Shown here: positions 1 through 8,152 of the stretch, in pieces
Position numbering within the stretch: position 1 is the first letter of the stretch
Layout: each line of letters opens with the position of its first letter
Assembly: GCA_934131175.1 (NCBI GenBank)
Contig: CAKOZD010000007.1
Location: forward strand, 8,778-72,777
DNA: 64,000 nt
Origin: an uncultured Bacilli bacterium
Lineage (GTDB): Bacteria; Bacillota_I; Bacilli_A; RF39; UBA660
Direction of reading: 5' to 3'
The notes under the pieces: model-generated
What the model was told of the DNA's origin: nothing
The model's database searches: none
Seen by the model: only the letters and a program-made list of their open reading frames with translations
Translations under genes and position numbers: made by a program

Positions 1-1
1 A

Positions 2-778
2 GAAACATCTTACTCAACAGATTCTTATCAAACAGTTTCATCTTATTCAGATTCAACAACTACTTATAGTGAAGATGAATCAAGAGAAAGTGTAAGTGCC
101 GACGAAGTACCTGCTGATGAAAGAGAAAGATTAGAAAACGAAATTAATTCAGAAATAGATAGTGAAAACGAACAAGCAAAATCAGATGCAGAAGAAAAAG
201 CTGAAGAAAATAGACAAGAAATGCAAGAAGAAGAAGACCAAAACGCTGATAAAATAGAAGAAGAAGTAAAACAAGATGATCAACAATTACAAGATGATAT
301 AGATAAAGCAAATGACACAATTGATTCAAATAATAGTGATCAAGATACATCAAATGATCAACAAGTAAACGAGGATGATTTCCACGGAACAGTAGATTTT
401 GATGATGATCATTCAGATAGTAATGGAAACTTAGATGATTCAGTAGAAAATATTACAACTAGTCCAAGTGATGACCAAACAGGTCAAGACCTACCAGATC
501 CTAATGAAACTGGTGCTAAGTTTGATGCACAACAAGATAACAGCAACACATCATCTGATAGTAGTTCATCATCAGATAGTAGTTCATCTTCAACACCAGA
601 AGAGAGTGTTCCATCTACAAGTACAGATGGTGGAGATGTTTCAAACGATGGAGTTTATGAATACGAAGTTCCAGCAGAAGAGGCATCACCTTCTAATGCA
701 GACTTAGTAAATGAATATGTTGAGTCTCTTGCAAACCAAGACTCTTCATATGAATCAGACTATGTATATTTCAAATAA
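2..778 (+). CDS. C-terminal part of an acidic, Ser/Asp-rich protein (5' end outside window)
   Basis: The frame is open from base 2, so the gene begins before the window and 258 residues are visible. An internal Met at 221 lacks a ribosome site and lies in uninterrupted coding sequence, so I do not take it as the start. The visible part is low-complexity: Glu/Lys/Gln-rich and coil-like at about residues 40-110, then Asp/Asn/Ser-rich with a Ser/Asp block near 185-205. I see no Cys, no Trp and no hydrophobic segment. It ends in YVYFK just before a terminator. It may be the disordered tail of a surface or secreted protein. No family is recognised. Confidence 0.7.
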   Translation, partial: ETSYSTDSYQTVSSYSDSTTTYSEDESRESVSADEVPADERERLENEINSEIDSENEQAKSDAEEKAEENRQEMQEEEDQNADKIEEEVKQDDQQLQDDIDKANDTIDSNNSDQDTSNDQQVNEDDFHGTVDFDDDHSDSNGNLDDSVENITTSPSDDQTGQDLPDPNETGAKFDAQQDNSNTSSDSSSSSDSSSSSTPEESVPSTSTDGGDVSNDGVYEYEVPAEEASPSNADLVNEYVESLANQDSSYESDYVYFK

Positions 779-790
779 AACTATAAAATA

Positions 791-816
791 AATGCTCGAT
801 TGAGCATTTTTTTATT
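791..816 (+). terminator. Rho-independent terminator
   Basis: Perfect 7-bp stem AATGCTC/GAGCATT with a 4-nt loop, followed by a T-run, 12 nt after the stop of the acidic protein. Confidence 0.85.
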
Positions 817-860
817 TTTTAAATAAAAATATGAAATTTTGTTGAAATTAAAGAAAATAT

Positions 861-889
861 TTGACAATGAACAACACATGTGGTATAAT
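861..889 (+). promoter_or_regulatory. Vegetative promoter with extended -10
   Basis: TTGACA (861-866), a 17-nt spacer and TATAAT (884-889), with TGG just upstream of the -10 (extended -10). It drives the 139-residue protein that follows. Confidence 0.85.
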
Positions 890-939
890 ATGAATACATT
901 GAAGGTACAGAGGGTCTTCAAAGAGTGGGGGTTGAATAT

Positions 940-1359
940 ATGAAAAATAGTTATATATTTGAATATTTAGATGAAAATGATTTTAGAAAGAAAGAAAGAT
1001 CAGTTAGAAAGTATAATATGCTTGCTTATAAGAAATTAACATTTACTTATTATCCAGAATTAAGAAAAGGTACATTCTTAGGTAAAGAAGTAAATAGAGA
1101 TGAGAAAGCACATACAGTAAGTTATGAATTACAATTACCAACAGATGAATTATTTAAAAAAGTTCATGGTCCAATAATTTTACACTATACTGTATATACA
1201 GAAAAGAGTATTATCCTTTTAACAAATATTACACCAGAAGGAATTTTAGATGAAGGACATAGAGCAGAATTATCAACATACAAAGGTGTAATGATTTCAA
1301 AAACTAATCCAGAAAAGGATATGTTTAAAATCAATTTACTAAATATGCTTGGAAAATAG
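940..1359 (+). CDS. Unknown protein, 139 aa
   Basis: Soluble, mixed alpha/beta-looking protein (MKNSYIFEYLDEND...), Lys/Tyr-rich, without signal peptide or membrane segment. I chose ATG 940 because a G-rich stretch (GTGGGGG, 925-931) sits at ribosome-site distance. An in-frame GTG at 925 would add five residues and would use that stretch as coding sequence. It is transcribed alone, between its own strong promoter and a terminator that overlaps the stop. No family recognised. Confidence 0.75.
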   Translation: MKNSYIFEYLDENDFRKKERSVRKYNMLAYKKLTFTYYPELRKGTFLGKEVNRDEKAHTVSYELQLPTDELFKKVHGPIILHYTVYTEKSIILLTNITPEGILDEGHRAELSTYKGVMISKTNPEKDMFKINLLNMLGK

Positions 1360-1380
1360 AGAAAAAACTCTATTTTTTTT
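1355..1380 (+). terminator. Rho-independent terminator
   Basis: Stem AATAGAG/CTCTATT with an A-rich loop and an 8-T tail. It overlaps the stop codon of the preceding gene. Confidence 0.8.
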
Positions 1381-1437
1381 AATTTTTCTATTGCATTCCT
1401 AAAAAATTCATGCTATCATTAAATAGCAATGTGAATT

Positions 1438-1514
1438 GGACCCTTAGCTCAGTTGGTTAGAGCATCCGGCTCATAACCGGGCGGTCACAGGTTCGAGTCC
1501 TGTAGGGTCCACCA
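1438..1514 (+). tRNA. tRNA-Ile(CAU), lysidine type; tRNA-Met is the alternative
   Basis: Full cloverleaf of 77 nt with encoded CCA: acceptor stem GGACCCT/AGGGTCC, D-arm AGCTCAGTTGGTTAGAGC, anticodon loop CTCATAA with CAT at 1472-1474, and T-loop GGTTCGAGTCC. The acceptor stem has C4-G69 and C5-G68, and the body resembles the Ile2(CAU) tRNAs of Bacilli and Mollicutes, whose C34 is converted to lysidine by TilS. An elongator Met tRNA has the same anticodon and cannot be fully excluded. Confidence 0.85.
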
Positions 1515-1520
1515 TTCAAT

Positions 1521-1604
1521 GCGAGTATGGCGGAATTGGCAGACGCGCTAGACTTAGGATCTAGTGTCATAGACGTGCAGGTTCAACTCCTGTTACTCGC
1601 ACCA
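1521..1604 (+). tRNA. tRNA-Leu(UAG)
   Basis: 84-nt class II tRNA with a variable arm, acceptor GCGAGTA/TACTCGC and encoded CCA. Anticodon loop CTTAGGA carries TAG at 1555-1557. It lies 6 nt after the preceding tRNA, so the two are probably cotranscribed. Confidence 0.93.
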
Positions 1605-1614
1605 TTTGTAATTT

Positions 1615-1645
1615 AAAGCAACTATCAAGTTGCTTTTTATTTTTA
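1615..1645 (+). terminator. Terminator of the tRNA pair
   Basis: Stem AAGCAACT/AGTTGCTT with loop ATCA, followed by TTTATTTTT. Confidence 0.85.
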
Positions 1646-1659
1646 TATAAGGAGTAAAT

Positions 1660-2277
1660 ATGACAACAGTATACTTAATAAGACATTCAAAAACATTAGA
1701 TGTAAATAATGATTTATCAACAGATACATTACAAATTCAAAATGAAAAGAAAGTTCTATCTCAAGAAGGAGAAAACTTAGCAAAAAATAAATTTAATAAT
1801 TCGCTTTTTAATGATATAGAAGTTATATTTGCTTCTAATTATGTAAGAACTATAGAAACTGCAAAATATATTTCAGAAAATAATAATATAAAAATCAATA
1901 TTTTAGACGGCCTAGGAGAAAGAAAATTTGGTATAAATTCATGGAATGAAAAACCAAAAGGCTTTGAAAGAAGACAATTTTTAGATGAAAACTATAAAAT
2001 TGGCGATGGAGAAAGTAAAAAAGAAGTAGAAGAGAGAATGTATGAATGCATCTTAAAAATATTAAAAGAGAACCAAAACAAAACAATCGCAATAGTCTCT
2101 CATGCAACAGCTATATCATATTTATTAAATAAATGGTGTAATATAGAAATAGAAGATAATATGCTAAGTTATAAATATAATGGTAAAGAAATATTAAAAG
2201 GACCTATAAATTATTGTGAAACATTTAAATTAACTTTTGATATAGAAAGTAATTTAAAAAATATAGAAAAAATATAA
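1660..2277 (+). CDS. Histidine phosphatase family protein (phosphoglycerate mutase-like)
   Basis: 205 aa. The N-terminal LIRHSKT motif gives catalytic Arg8-His9; the usual RHG is RHS here. A second Arg lies in NYVRT (about 63), and the second catalytic His is about 148 in IVSHAT. The fold is complete for a short cytosolic phosphatase of the PhoE/CobC type, which removes phosphate through a phospho-histidine. The substrate cannot be told. Ribosome site AAGGAG precedes ATG 1660. It is a single gene between the tRNA terminator and the MerR promoter. Confidence 0.88.
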   Translation: MTTVYLIRHSKTLDVNNDLSTDTLQIQNEKKVLSQEGENLAKNKFNNSLFNDIEVIFASNYVRTIETAKYISENNNIKINILDGLGERKFGINSWNEKPKGFERRQFLDENYKIGDGESKKEVEERMYECILKILKENQNKTIAIVSHATAISYLLNKWCNIEIEDNMLSYKYNGKEILKGPINYCETFKLTFDIESNLKNIEKI

Positions 2278-2284
2278 CAAATTA

Positions 2285-2315
2285 TTGACTCTCAAGTTAA
2301 CTTTAATGTTATTAT
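2285..2315 (+). promoter_or_regulatory. MerR-type promoter/operator with 19-bp spacer (autoregulation)
   Basis: TTGACT (2285-2290), a spacer of exactly 19 nt, and TATTAT (2310-2315). The spacer contains CTCAAGTTAACTT, most of a dyad. MerR-family activators act on such overlong spacers, and the core resembles the SoxR-type CTCAAGTTAACTTGAG operator. The same sequence recurs at 35016, before an unrelated small gene. Confidence 0.75.
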
Positions 2316-2337
2316 TAAAACGAAAGGAGACATTTTT

Positions 2338-3018
2338 ATGTATAAAATAAAAGAGTTTTCAGAAATTACGAATATACCAGTCGCAACACTTAGATACTAT
2401 GATGAAATTGATTTACTATATCCAAGCTCAATAGACATAAATACAGGATATAGATATTACGAAGACAAACAATTATATAAAGCAAATCTAATAGTTGAAT
2501 TAAAAAAATTAGGCTTATCATTAGATGAAATAAAAGAATATCTAAAAACTAATGATAATAAATTATTAGAAAGAAGTCTAGATAAGTATGAAGAAAAGAT
2601 AAGATTACTAAAAGAGTTTATGGAAAAACAACAAGAAAAAACATATAAAATAGTAAAATCTGATATTAATAAATGGAAAGAATTAAACGGAAGCCTAAAC
2701 CAAAACTGCGCATTAGCCTTAGAAATAAAGGCAAATAATGCAAACTATTACTATATTGAAGAAAACGGCAAAATAGTTGCAGACTTTGCTGTTTATAAAG
2801 AAATGAAGTGGATAACAACAAGAAGTAGAATAATTCAAAATAAAGAATTATTTGACATTATATTAGAAGAATTAAAAAAAGATTTTGATGAGATAATGAC
2901 AATCCAACCAGTAGAAAACGAAGAAATTATTAATTATTTATTAAAGACATATGAAACAACACAAGAAGAAGCATATCAAGGACCATATAAATATTTAAAA
3001 ATAAGAATAAAACTATAA
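2338..3018 (+). CDS. MerR family transcriptional regulator
   Basis: 226 aa. Winged-helix DNA-binding domain at residues 1-70 (YKIKEFSEITNIPVATLRYYDE, then GYRYYE), a dimerising helix at about 75-115, and a C-terminal effector-binding region of about 110 residues. The layout is that of BmrR/Mta-like drug or metabolite sensors. Its promoter contains a MerR operator, so it probably regulates itself, and an identical operator at 35016 points to a distant target. The inducer is unknown. Ribosome site AAAGGAGA precedes ATG 2338. Confidence 0.88.
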   Translation: MYKIKEFSEITNIPVATLRYYDEIDLLYPSSIDINTGYRYYEDKQLYKANLIVELKKLGLSLDEIKEYLKTNDNKLLERSLDKYEEKIRLLKEFMEKQQEKTYKIVKSDINKWKELNGSLNQNCALALEIKANNANYYYIEENGKIVADFAVYKEMKWITTRSRIIQNKELFDIILEELKKDFDEIMTIQPVENEEIINYLLKTYETTQEEAYQGPYKYLKIRIKL

Positions 3019-3047
3019 TACTATTACTTTTAATAGTATTTTTATTT
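3017..3047 (+). terminator. Rho-independent terminator
   Basis: 10-bp stem AATACTATTA/TAATAGTATT with loop CTTT and a T-rich tail, overlapping the stop of the MerR gene. Confidence 0.85.
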
Positions 3048-3100
3048 TTATATATTTAAGCTATATGTGGTATTATAATAATATATAGAGGAGGAATAAT

Positions 3101-3841
3101 ATGTTAAATGATAAAGTAGCAATTATAACAGGAGGTACAAGAGGTATAGGTTTTGCGATAGCTAAAAAGTTTTTAGAAAATAATGCTAAAGTAGTAATAC
3201 TAGGTTCTAGAAAAGAAACAGTAAATAAAGCGTTAGAAAGTTTAAAAGAAGAAAATGAAAATTATGAAGTAGATGGATACTACCCAGATTTAACAAATGA
3301 AAATGAAGTTAGAGAAACATTTGAAAAAGTAAAAGAAAAGTATAACCATATTGATATTTTAGTAAATAATGCTGGAGTATCATCATCTATGCCAATAGAA
3401 AACTATACAATGGATGAGTATGAAAGAGTAGAAAATTTAAATATAAAATCAGTATTTGTATGTTCAAAAGAAGTTTTACCATATTTAAAAGAAACTAAAG
3501 GAGTAATTTTAAATACAAGTTCAATGGTTAGTATTTATGGTCAACCAAGCGGAGTAATGTACCCAACAAGTAAATTTGCAGTTAATGGTATGACAAAGTC
3601 CCTTGCAAGAGAAGTTGCAAAATACGGAATAAGAGTAAATGCCGTAGCACCAGGAATCACAAATACAGACATGGTTAAAAATTTACCAGAAAACGTTATA
3701 GAACCATTAATAAAATCAATTCCATTAGGAAGAATAGGAGAACCAGAAGATATAGCAAATGCCTTCTTATTCCTAGCAAGTCCTCTTGCAAGTTATATAA
3801 CAGGAGTTATCTTATCAGTAGATGGTCTAGCAAGAAGCTAA
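3101..3841 (+). CDS. Short-chain dehydrogenase/reductase (FabG-like)
   Basis: 246 aa classical SDR. NAD(P)-binding TGGTRGIG is at 10-17, NNAG near 90, the catalytic serine region LNTSSM, and Tyr154-xxx-Lys158 in YPTSK. The C-terminal SVDGLARS is the usual SDR end. It is an NAD(P)H-dependent ketone/alcohol oxidoreductase. FabG is possible, but no fatty-acid synthesis genes are nearby, so the substrate is open. Ribosome site GAGGAGG lies 7 nt before ATG. A second SDR is at 21602. Confidence 0.88.
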   Translation: MLNDKVAIITGGTRGIGFAIAKKFLENNAKVVILGSRKETVNKALESLKEENENYEVDGYYPDLTNENEVRETFEKVKEKYNHIDILVNNAGVSSSMPIENYTMDEYERVENLNIKSVFVCSKEVLPYLKETKGVILNTSSMVSIYGQPSGVMYPTSKFAVNGMTKSLAREVAKYGIRVNAVAPGITNTDMVKNLPENVIEPLIKSIPLGRIGEPEDIANAFLFLASPLASYITGVILSVDGLARS

Positions 3842-3919
3842 TTAAGATTATTAAGTAGAAAATTTTCTCTTTTTCTGTTATTATATATAACAAGTTTTAA
3901 TTAAGGAAAGGAGATAAAT

Positions 3920-4627
3920 ATGGTTTACTATAATAGAAATTTTCAAAAATTAGAATTACAAAATATGGAATATCTAAATCAAGGTGATTGTGGAAAAGTA
4001 TCACATAATGATGAAATAATATTAAAAGAATATTTTGACTTTACCCATAATAGCTATAGAATAAAAACAAATGTATTTGATACATTAAAAAGTATTGATG
4101 ATAAACATTTAATTGAATTATATGACATTTATACTGCAAAAACTAAAATAAAAATATTTTTTGAAAAATTATTACAATATCAATTTGAAATAGATTGTTA
4201 TACAGCAAAATATTATAGTGATAATAGTGTAAACGCACTAAACGAACCAAAGGAATATCTCTTAGAAAACTTATTTGAATTACAAAAACTATTTAATATA
4301 TTAACAGAAAATAATATTTGTACGATGGATGTGAAAAGAGCAAATACAATAATTGGAAAAGAAGGGATTGTTATAATTGATCCGGATTTATTTTATATAC
4401 CAAAGAAAAAAGAAAACGTTGCCTTAATAAATCAGTTAAATTTATTAAATTTATTTAAAAGTATTTGCCTAACGTCAATTGATACAAAAAGAGACTTAGA
4501 TGATATTTTAAAATACCTTGAAAAAGAAGTTTTAGATTTTGATTTAACAGAAAAAACAGATATTTCATATGAAATATCAAAAAAATTAAAATATAGAAGA
4601 TGTCCTAAAGATATATTTATTCATTAA
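3920..4627 (+). CDS. Protein kinase-like fold protein, degenerate
   Basis: 235 aa. Features in kinase order: a glycine-loop-like GDCGKV at about 22-27, Lys36 in IILKEY, a catalytic-loop-like MDVKRANT at about 136-143 (compare DxKxxN) and IDPDL near 154 in place of DFG. The HRD His/Arg and the DFG Gly are missing, so activity is uncertain; it could also be an aminoglycoside-kinase-type relative. A second protein of similar type lies at 26945. It ends 14 nt before tag and probably shares its transcript. Confidence 0.55.
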   Translation: MVYYNRNFQKLELQNMEYLNQGDCGKVSHNDEIILKEYFDFTHNSYRIKTNVFDTLKSIDDKHLIELYDIYTAKTKIKIFFEKLLQYQFEIDCYTAKYYSDNSVNALNEPKEYLLENLFELQKLFNILTENNICTMDVKRANTIIGKEGIVIIDPDLFYIPKKKENVALINQLNLLNLFKSICLTSIDTKRDLDDILKYLEKEVLDFDLTEKTDISYEISKKLKYRRCPKDIFIH

Positions 4628-4641
4628 ATAAAGGAGCAAAT

Positions 4642-5193
4642 ATGAAAAGATGTAAATGGTGTAATTTAAAAAATGAAAAATATATAAAATATCATGATGA
4701 AGAGTGGGGAGTACCAAACTTCGATGATAAATATCTATTTGAAATGTTAATATTAGAATCATTTCAAGCAGGATTATCTTGGGAATGTGTTTTAAATAAA
4801 AGAGAAGCCTTCGAAAAAGCATATGATAATTTTGATATAGAAAAAATTATAAACTATGATGAGGTAAAAATATTAGAATTATCAGAAAATAAAAATATAA
4901 TAAGAAATAAATTAAAGATAAAAGCAAGTATAAATAATGCCAAAGTATTTAAAAATATAGAAGAAGAATACCAAACATTTTATAATTATTTGAAGTCATA
5001 TACAAAAGATAAAATAATTTATGAAAATGATAAAGCAGCATCTCCTCTTTCAGATGCAATTTCAAAAGATTTAATAAAAAGGGGAATGAAATTTGTTGGA
5101 ACAACTATAATATATTCATATCTTCAAGCTATTGGTGTAATAAATTCTCATGAAGATGATTGTTATTTATATAAGAAGGGAAGAAATAAATGA
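4642..5193 (+). CDS. tag: DNA-3-methyladenine glycosylase I
   Basis: 183 aa, full length for Tag. It removes 3-methyladenine from alkylated DNA as the first step of base excision repair. Zn ligands are in place: Cys4 and His18 near the N-terminus (MKRCKWC, KYHDEEWG), His170 and Cys174 near the C-terminus (NSHEDDC). The family motif ESFQAGLSWE holds the essential Glu near 39. Ribosome site AAAGGAG. Its last four bases overlap the start of the next gene (ATGA), so the two are translationally coupled. Confidence 0.93.
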   Translation: MKRCKWCNLKNEKYIKYHDEEWGVPNFDDKYLFEMLILESFQAGLSWECVLNKREAFEKAYDNFDIEKIINYDEVKILELSENKNIIRNKLKIKASINNAKVFKNIEEEYQTFYNYLKSYTKDKIIYENDKAASPLSDAISKDLIKRGMKFVGTTIIYSYLQAIGVINSHEDDCYLYKKGRNK

Positions 5194-5753
5194 AAGTTTT
5201 ATTATTAAATGGAAGTCCTCATAAAAATGGAGAAGCATATAAAGCATTATCAATTGTAGAAGAAAGTTTAAAAGCAAATGGAATAGATTCAGAATGGTTC
5301 TGGTTAGGAACAAAGCCAGTAAGAGGTTGTATTGCTTGTGGTAGTTGTGCAAATACTAATAGATGTGCATTTAATGACGATATAGCAAACGAACTAATAG
5401 AAAAAATAATAGATTGTGATGGATTGATAATTGGAACACCAGTTTATTTTTCAGGGGCAAATGGTGCTTTAACAGCAGTCTTAGATAGAGTGTTTTATGC
5501 TGCTCAAACTAAAGGAACATTGTTTAATGGAAAACCTGCCGCAACAATTGCTACTATGTATAGGTCTGGCGCAAACCACGCAATAGATAGAATAAATAAA
5601 TATTTTCTATTTAATAATATGCCAGTTATCCCAACAAGTTATTGGAGCCTAAAATTTGCAGATAACTCATCAGTAGAAAATGATGAGAAAGGAAAAATTA
5701 CCATGAAAAATTTAGGAATAAACATGGCAGAATATTTAAAAAAGACTCACTAA
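5190..5753 (+). CDS. NAD(P)H-dependent flavodoxin-fold oxidoreductase
   Basis: 187 aa NADPH-dependent FMN reductase / iron-sulfur flavoprotein-like fold. The FMN phosphate loop is NGSPHKNG at 7-14 and GTPVYF forms the second flavin loop. A cysteine motif, GCIACGSCANTNRC, has Cys47, 50, 53 and 59. The four Cys could bind an Fe-S cluster or act as a redox site. It is coupled by ATGA overlap to tag, suggesting co-expression in a stress or repair context. Substrate unknown. Confidence 0.83.
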   Translation: MKVLLLNGSPHKNGEAYKALSIVEESLKANGIDSEWFWLGTKPVRGCIACGSCANTNRCAFNDDIANELIEKIIDCDGLIIGTPVYFSGANGALTAVLDRVFYAAQTKGTLFNGKPAATIATMYRSGANHAIDRINKYFLFNNMPVIPTSYWSLKFADNSSVENDEKGKITMKNLGINMAEYLKKTH

Positions 5754-5768
5754 TATTAGTTAGTGAGT
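5745..5768. terminator. Bidirectional terminator
   Basis: Perfect 9-bp stem ACTCACTAA/TTAGTGAGT with A-rich and T-rich flanks. It contains the stop codons of both convergent genes. Confidence 0.85.
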
Positions 5769-6194
5769 TTCTTTATATAATTTTTGGATATCTAAAGGCA
5801 TATCTTCAACAGACATATTTTTAACTTTATTAACTGTGCCATCTTCTAGTGCTTTAGAATAATACCATTGTTTAAACTTAATAAGTTTTAAAGCATTCTC
5901 AAGAAGAGTAATTTGATTATTAATATTTACTTCTTGTTCAAAAAAAATATCACGACGTTCTCTTATTGTAGTATCTCCAATTCTACATAAATCCATAAAG
6001 TGTTTTATTTCACTTATTTTCATACCAGAATTTTTTAAACATTCAATCATTCTAATTGAATCTAAGTCATCTTTAGAAAATATTCTAATTCCTCCGTCAG
6101 TTCTATTAATATCTGGAAGAAGTCCATGTTTATCATAATATCTTAATGTTGAGATAGATAAACCAGTAATTTTTGATATTTCTCCGATTTGCAT
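5760..6194 (-). CDS. MerR family regulator, NmlR/AdhR-like
   Basis: 144 aa: N-terminal winged helix (MQIGEISKITGLSISTLRYYD), a long dimerisation helix and a short C-terminus, the build of aldehyde- or stress-responsive MerR proteins of the NmlR/AdhR group. I start at 6194, where GGAGG lies 8 nt upstream; a Met five codons earlier sits on that ribosome site. It is divergent from the DXS-like gene and is its likely regulator. No Cys is seen in the DNA-binding region, so the sensing chemistry is unknown. Confidence 0.87.
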   Translation of the reverse strand: MQIGEISKITGLSISTLRYYDKHGLLPDINRTDGGIRIFSKDDLDSIRMIECLKNSGMKISEIKHFMDLCRIGDTTIRERRDIFFEQEVNINNQITLLENALKLIKFKQWYYSKALEDGTVNKVKNMSVEDMPLDIQKLYKETH

Positions 6195-6216
6195 AAATAT
6201 AACCTCCAAAAAAGTA

Positions 6217-6247
6217 TTGACCTAAACCAAGGTTTAGATAATATACT
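6217..6247 (+). promoter_or_regulatory. MerR-controlled promoter with 19-bp spacer
   Basis: TTGACC (6217-6222), 19-nt spacer, TATACT (6242-6247). The spacer carries the dyad CTAAACC/GGTTTAG with a 2-nt centre. This is the standard build of a MerR-activated promoter and it points toward the DXS-like gene. Confidence 0.8.
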
Positions 6248-6297
6248 TATTTTAGTACTAATAAATAAATTAGTCAAATTAAAAACAGGAGGTAAAT

Positions 6298-8061
6298 ATG
6301 TATAATATATTAAATAAAATTAATAGTCCAGAAGACGTAAAAAAATTAAGTATAAAAGAATTAAATGACTTAGCAAGTGATGTAAGAGAAGCTTTATTTA
6401 ATAGATTAACTAAAGTAGGAGGACACTTCGGTCCAAACTTTGGTATGGTAGAGGCAACAATTGCTCTTCATTATGTCTTTAATTCTCCAAAAGATAAGTT
6501 TGTTTTTGATGTATCACACCAAGCATATACTCATAAAATGTTAACAGGAAGAAAAAACGGTTATATTAATGATGAACATTTTATAGAAGACTCAGGATAT
6601 ACTAATCCAGAAGAGAGTGAACATGACTTATTTAATGTTGGTCACACTTCAACTTCTATTTCATTAGCAACAGGTCTTGCTAAAGGAAGGGATTTAAAAG
6701 GAACACACGAAAATATCATTGCCATAATAGGAGATGGTTCATTATCCGGTGGAGAAGCCTTAGAAGGATTAAACGTTGCTGGTTCTGAACTAAATTCAAA
6801 TATTATAATAATTGTAAATGATAACCAACAATCAATCTCAGAAACCCATGGAGGAATATATAAAAGTTTAAAAGATTTAAGAGAGACTAATGGAACATCT
6901 TCTAATAATATTTTTAAAACATTTGGACTTCACTATATCTATGAAAATGATGGAAACAATATTGAGAAAATGATTAAAGTTTTAGAAAAAGTAAAAGATA
7001 TAAATCATCCAGTTGTAGTACATATCAATACACAAAAAGGAAAAGGTTATAAGCTAGCTGAAGAAAATAAAGAGGCTTGGCATTGGACACTACCTTTCGA
7101 TAGAGAAACAGGTAAACCAACAATAAAATTTTCAGGAGAAAATTATACAATGCTTGCTAGAAAATTCATTTTAGAGCGAGCTACAAAGGATAAAACATTT
7201 GCAGTAATTACACCAAATATGCCAGGAAGTATGGCTTTATCAATAGAAGATAGAAAACTATTAGGGGATAGATTTATTGATGTTGGAATTGCTGAAGAAC
7301 AAGCAGTTGCAATGGCATCTGGTATGGCAAAACAGGGAATGAACCCACTTATAATTACTAATATGACATTTATGCAAAGAACATATGACCAAGTGTCTCA
7401 TGATGTATGTATAAATAACCAGCCAGTAACATTCTTATTAAATTATACTGCATTTGATGGCTTAACAGATGTAACTCATTTAGGAATATTTGGTTTATCT
7501 TTATTTACAAATATTCCGAATTTAGTAGTGCTTGCTCCAACGTCACGTGAAGAATTTGAAAGTATGTTAGACTATTCAATTACAGAAAGAAAACATCCAA
7601 CAATGATACTAATCCCAGGAAATGAAGTAACAAGTAGAAAAATGTTAAATAGTGTAGAAGAACTAAATAAATATGAAATAGTTGAAAAAGGAAAAGATGT
7701 AGCAATAATCGCATTAGGTGATTTCTTTCAAAAAGGACAAACTCTATCTAAAAAGATAGAAGAAGAATTAAAAATAAAACCTACATTAATAAACCCAAGA
7801 TTTGCATCAGCCTTAGATAAGGAATTATTAAATAATTTATTAAAAGATCATAAATTAGTTATCACTTTAGAAGACGGAATATTAAATGGCGGTTTTGGAG
7901 AAAAAATAGCAAGTTATTATGGAACGAGCGATATAAAAGTAAAAAACTATGGCTTAGACAAAAAATTCTATGATAGATATAATCCAGAAGAATTATTAAA
8001 AACGCTTGGTATGGATTATGAAAGCATTATAGTTGACATCAAAAACATATTAAATAAATAA
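6298..8061 (+). CDS. DXS-like thiamine-diphosphate enzyme, atypical
   Basis: 587 aa, slightly short for 1-deoxy-D-xylulose-5-phosphate synthase (about 620). N-terminal ThDP domain: His near 73 (VSHQAYTHK), VGHTSTS near 117, GDGSLSGGEALEGLN from about 145, and VNDNQQS. The pyrimidine domain has the catalytic Glu in GIAEEQAV near 331, and FMQRTYDQVSHDV follows the family. However, the DRAGxVGxDG segment that contacts the glyceraldehyde-3-phosphate substrate reads NYTAFDGLTDVTH, without the Arg. Together with control by an aldehyde-type MerR regulator and no MEP-pathway gene nearby, this suggests a different acceptor aldehyde. It may be a carboligase rather than true Dxs. Confidence 0.75.
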   Translation: MYNILNKINSPEDVKKLSIKELNDLASDVREALFNRLTKVGGHFGPNFGMVEATIALHYVFNSPKDKFVFDVSHQAYTHKMLTGRKNGYINDEHFIEDSGYTNPEESEHDLFNVGHTSTSISLATGLAKGRDLKGTHENIIAIIGDGSLSGGEALEGLNVAGSELNSNIIIIVNDNQQSISETHGGIYKSLKDLRETNGTSSNNIFKTFGLHYIYENDGNNIEKMIKVLEKVKDINHPVVVHINTQKGKGYKLAEENKEAWHWTLPFDRETGKPTIKFSGENYTMLARKFILERATKDKTFAVITPNMPGSMALSIEDRKLLGDRFIDVGIAEEQAVAMASGMAKQGMNPLIITNMTFMQRTYDQVSHDVCINNQPVTFLLNYTAFDGLTDVTHLGIFGLSLFTNIPNLVVLAPTSREEFESMLDYSITERKHPTMILIPGNEVTSRKMLNSVEELNKYEIVEKGKDVAIIALGDFFQKGQTLSKKIEEELKIKPTLINPRFASALDKELLNNLLKDHKLVITLEDGILNGGFGEKIASYYGTSDIKVKNYGLDKKFYDRYNPEELLKTLGMDYESIIVDIKNILNK

Positions 8062-8066
8062 TTTAT

Positions 8067-8092
8067 GAAGAAGAGTAATTCTTCTTTTTTTC
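8067..8092 (+). terminator. Rho-independent terminator
   Basis: Stem GAAGAA/TTCTTC with a 6-nt loop and a 7-T tail. Confidence 0.75.
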
Positions 8093-8121
8093 TTGAAAAA
8101 TTAATGAGTTTATAGTATAAT
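8093..8121 (+). promoter_or_regulatory. Vegetative promoter
   Basis: TTGAAA (8093-8098), 17-nt spacer, TATAAT (8116-8121) followed by ATG, the TATAATATG form seen repeatedly in this window. Confidence 0.75.
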
Positions 8122-8152
8122 ATGTGTAATTTAATGGGGAAGGTTGTGTATT

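Noticed and set aside
925..939. GTG start at 925 for the 139-aa protein
   Set aside because: The G-rich stretch before ATG 940 is better placed as a ribosome site than as coding sequence.
1438..1604. tRNA pair as an integration site for a mobile element
   Set aside because: No integrase, direct repeat of the tRNA 3' end or mobile-element gene follows.
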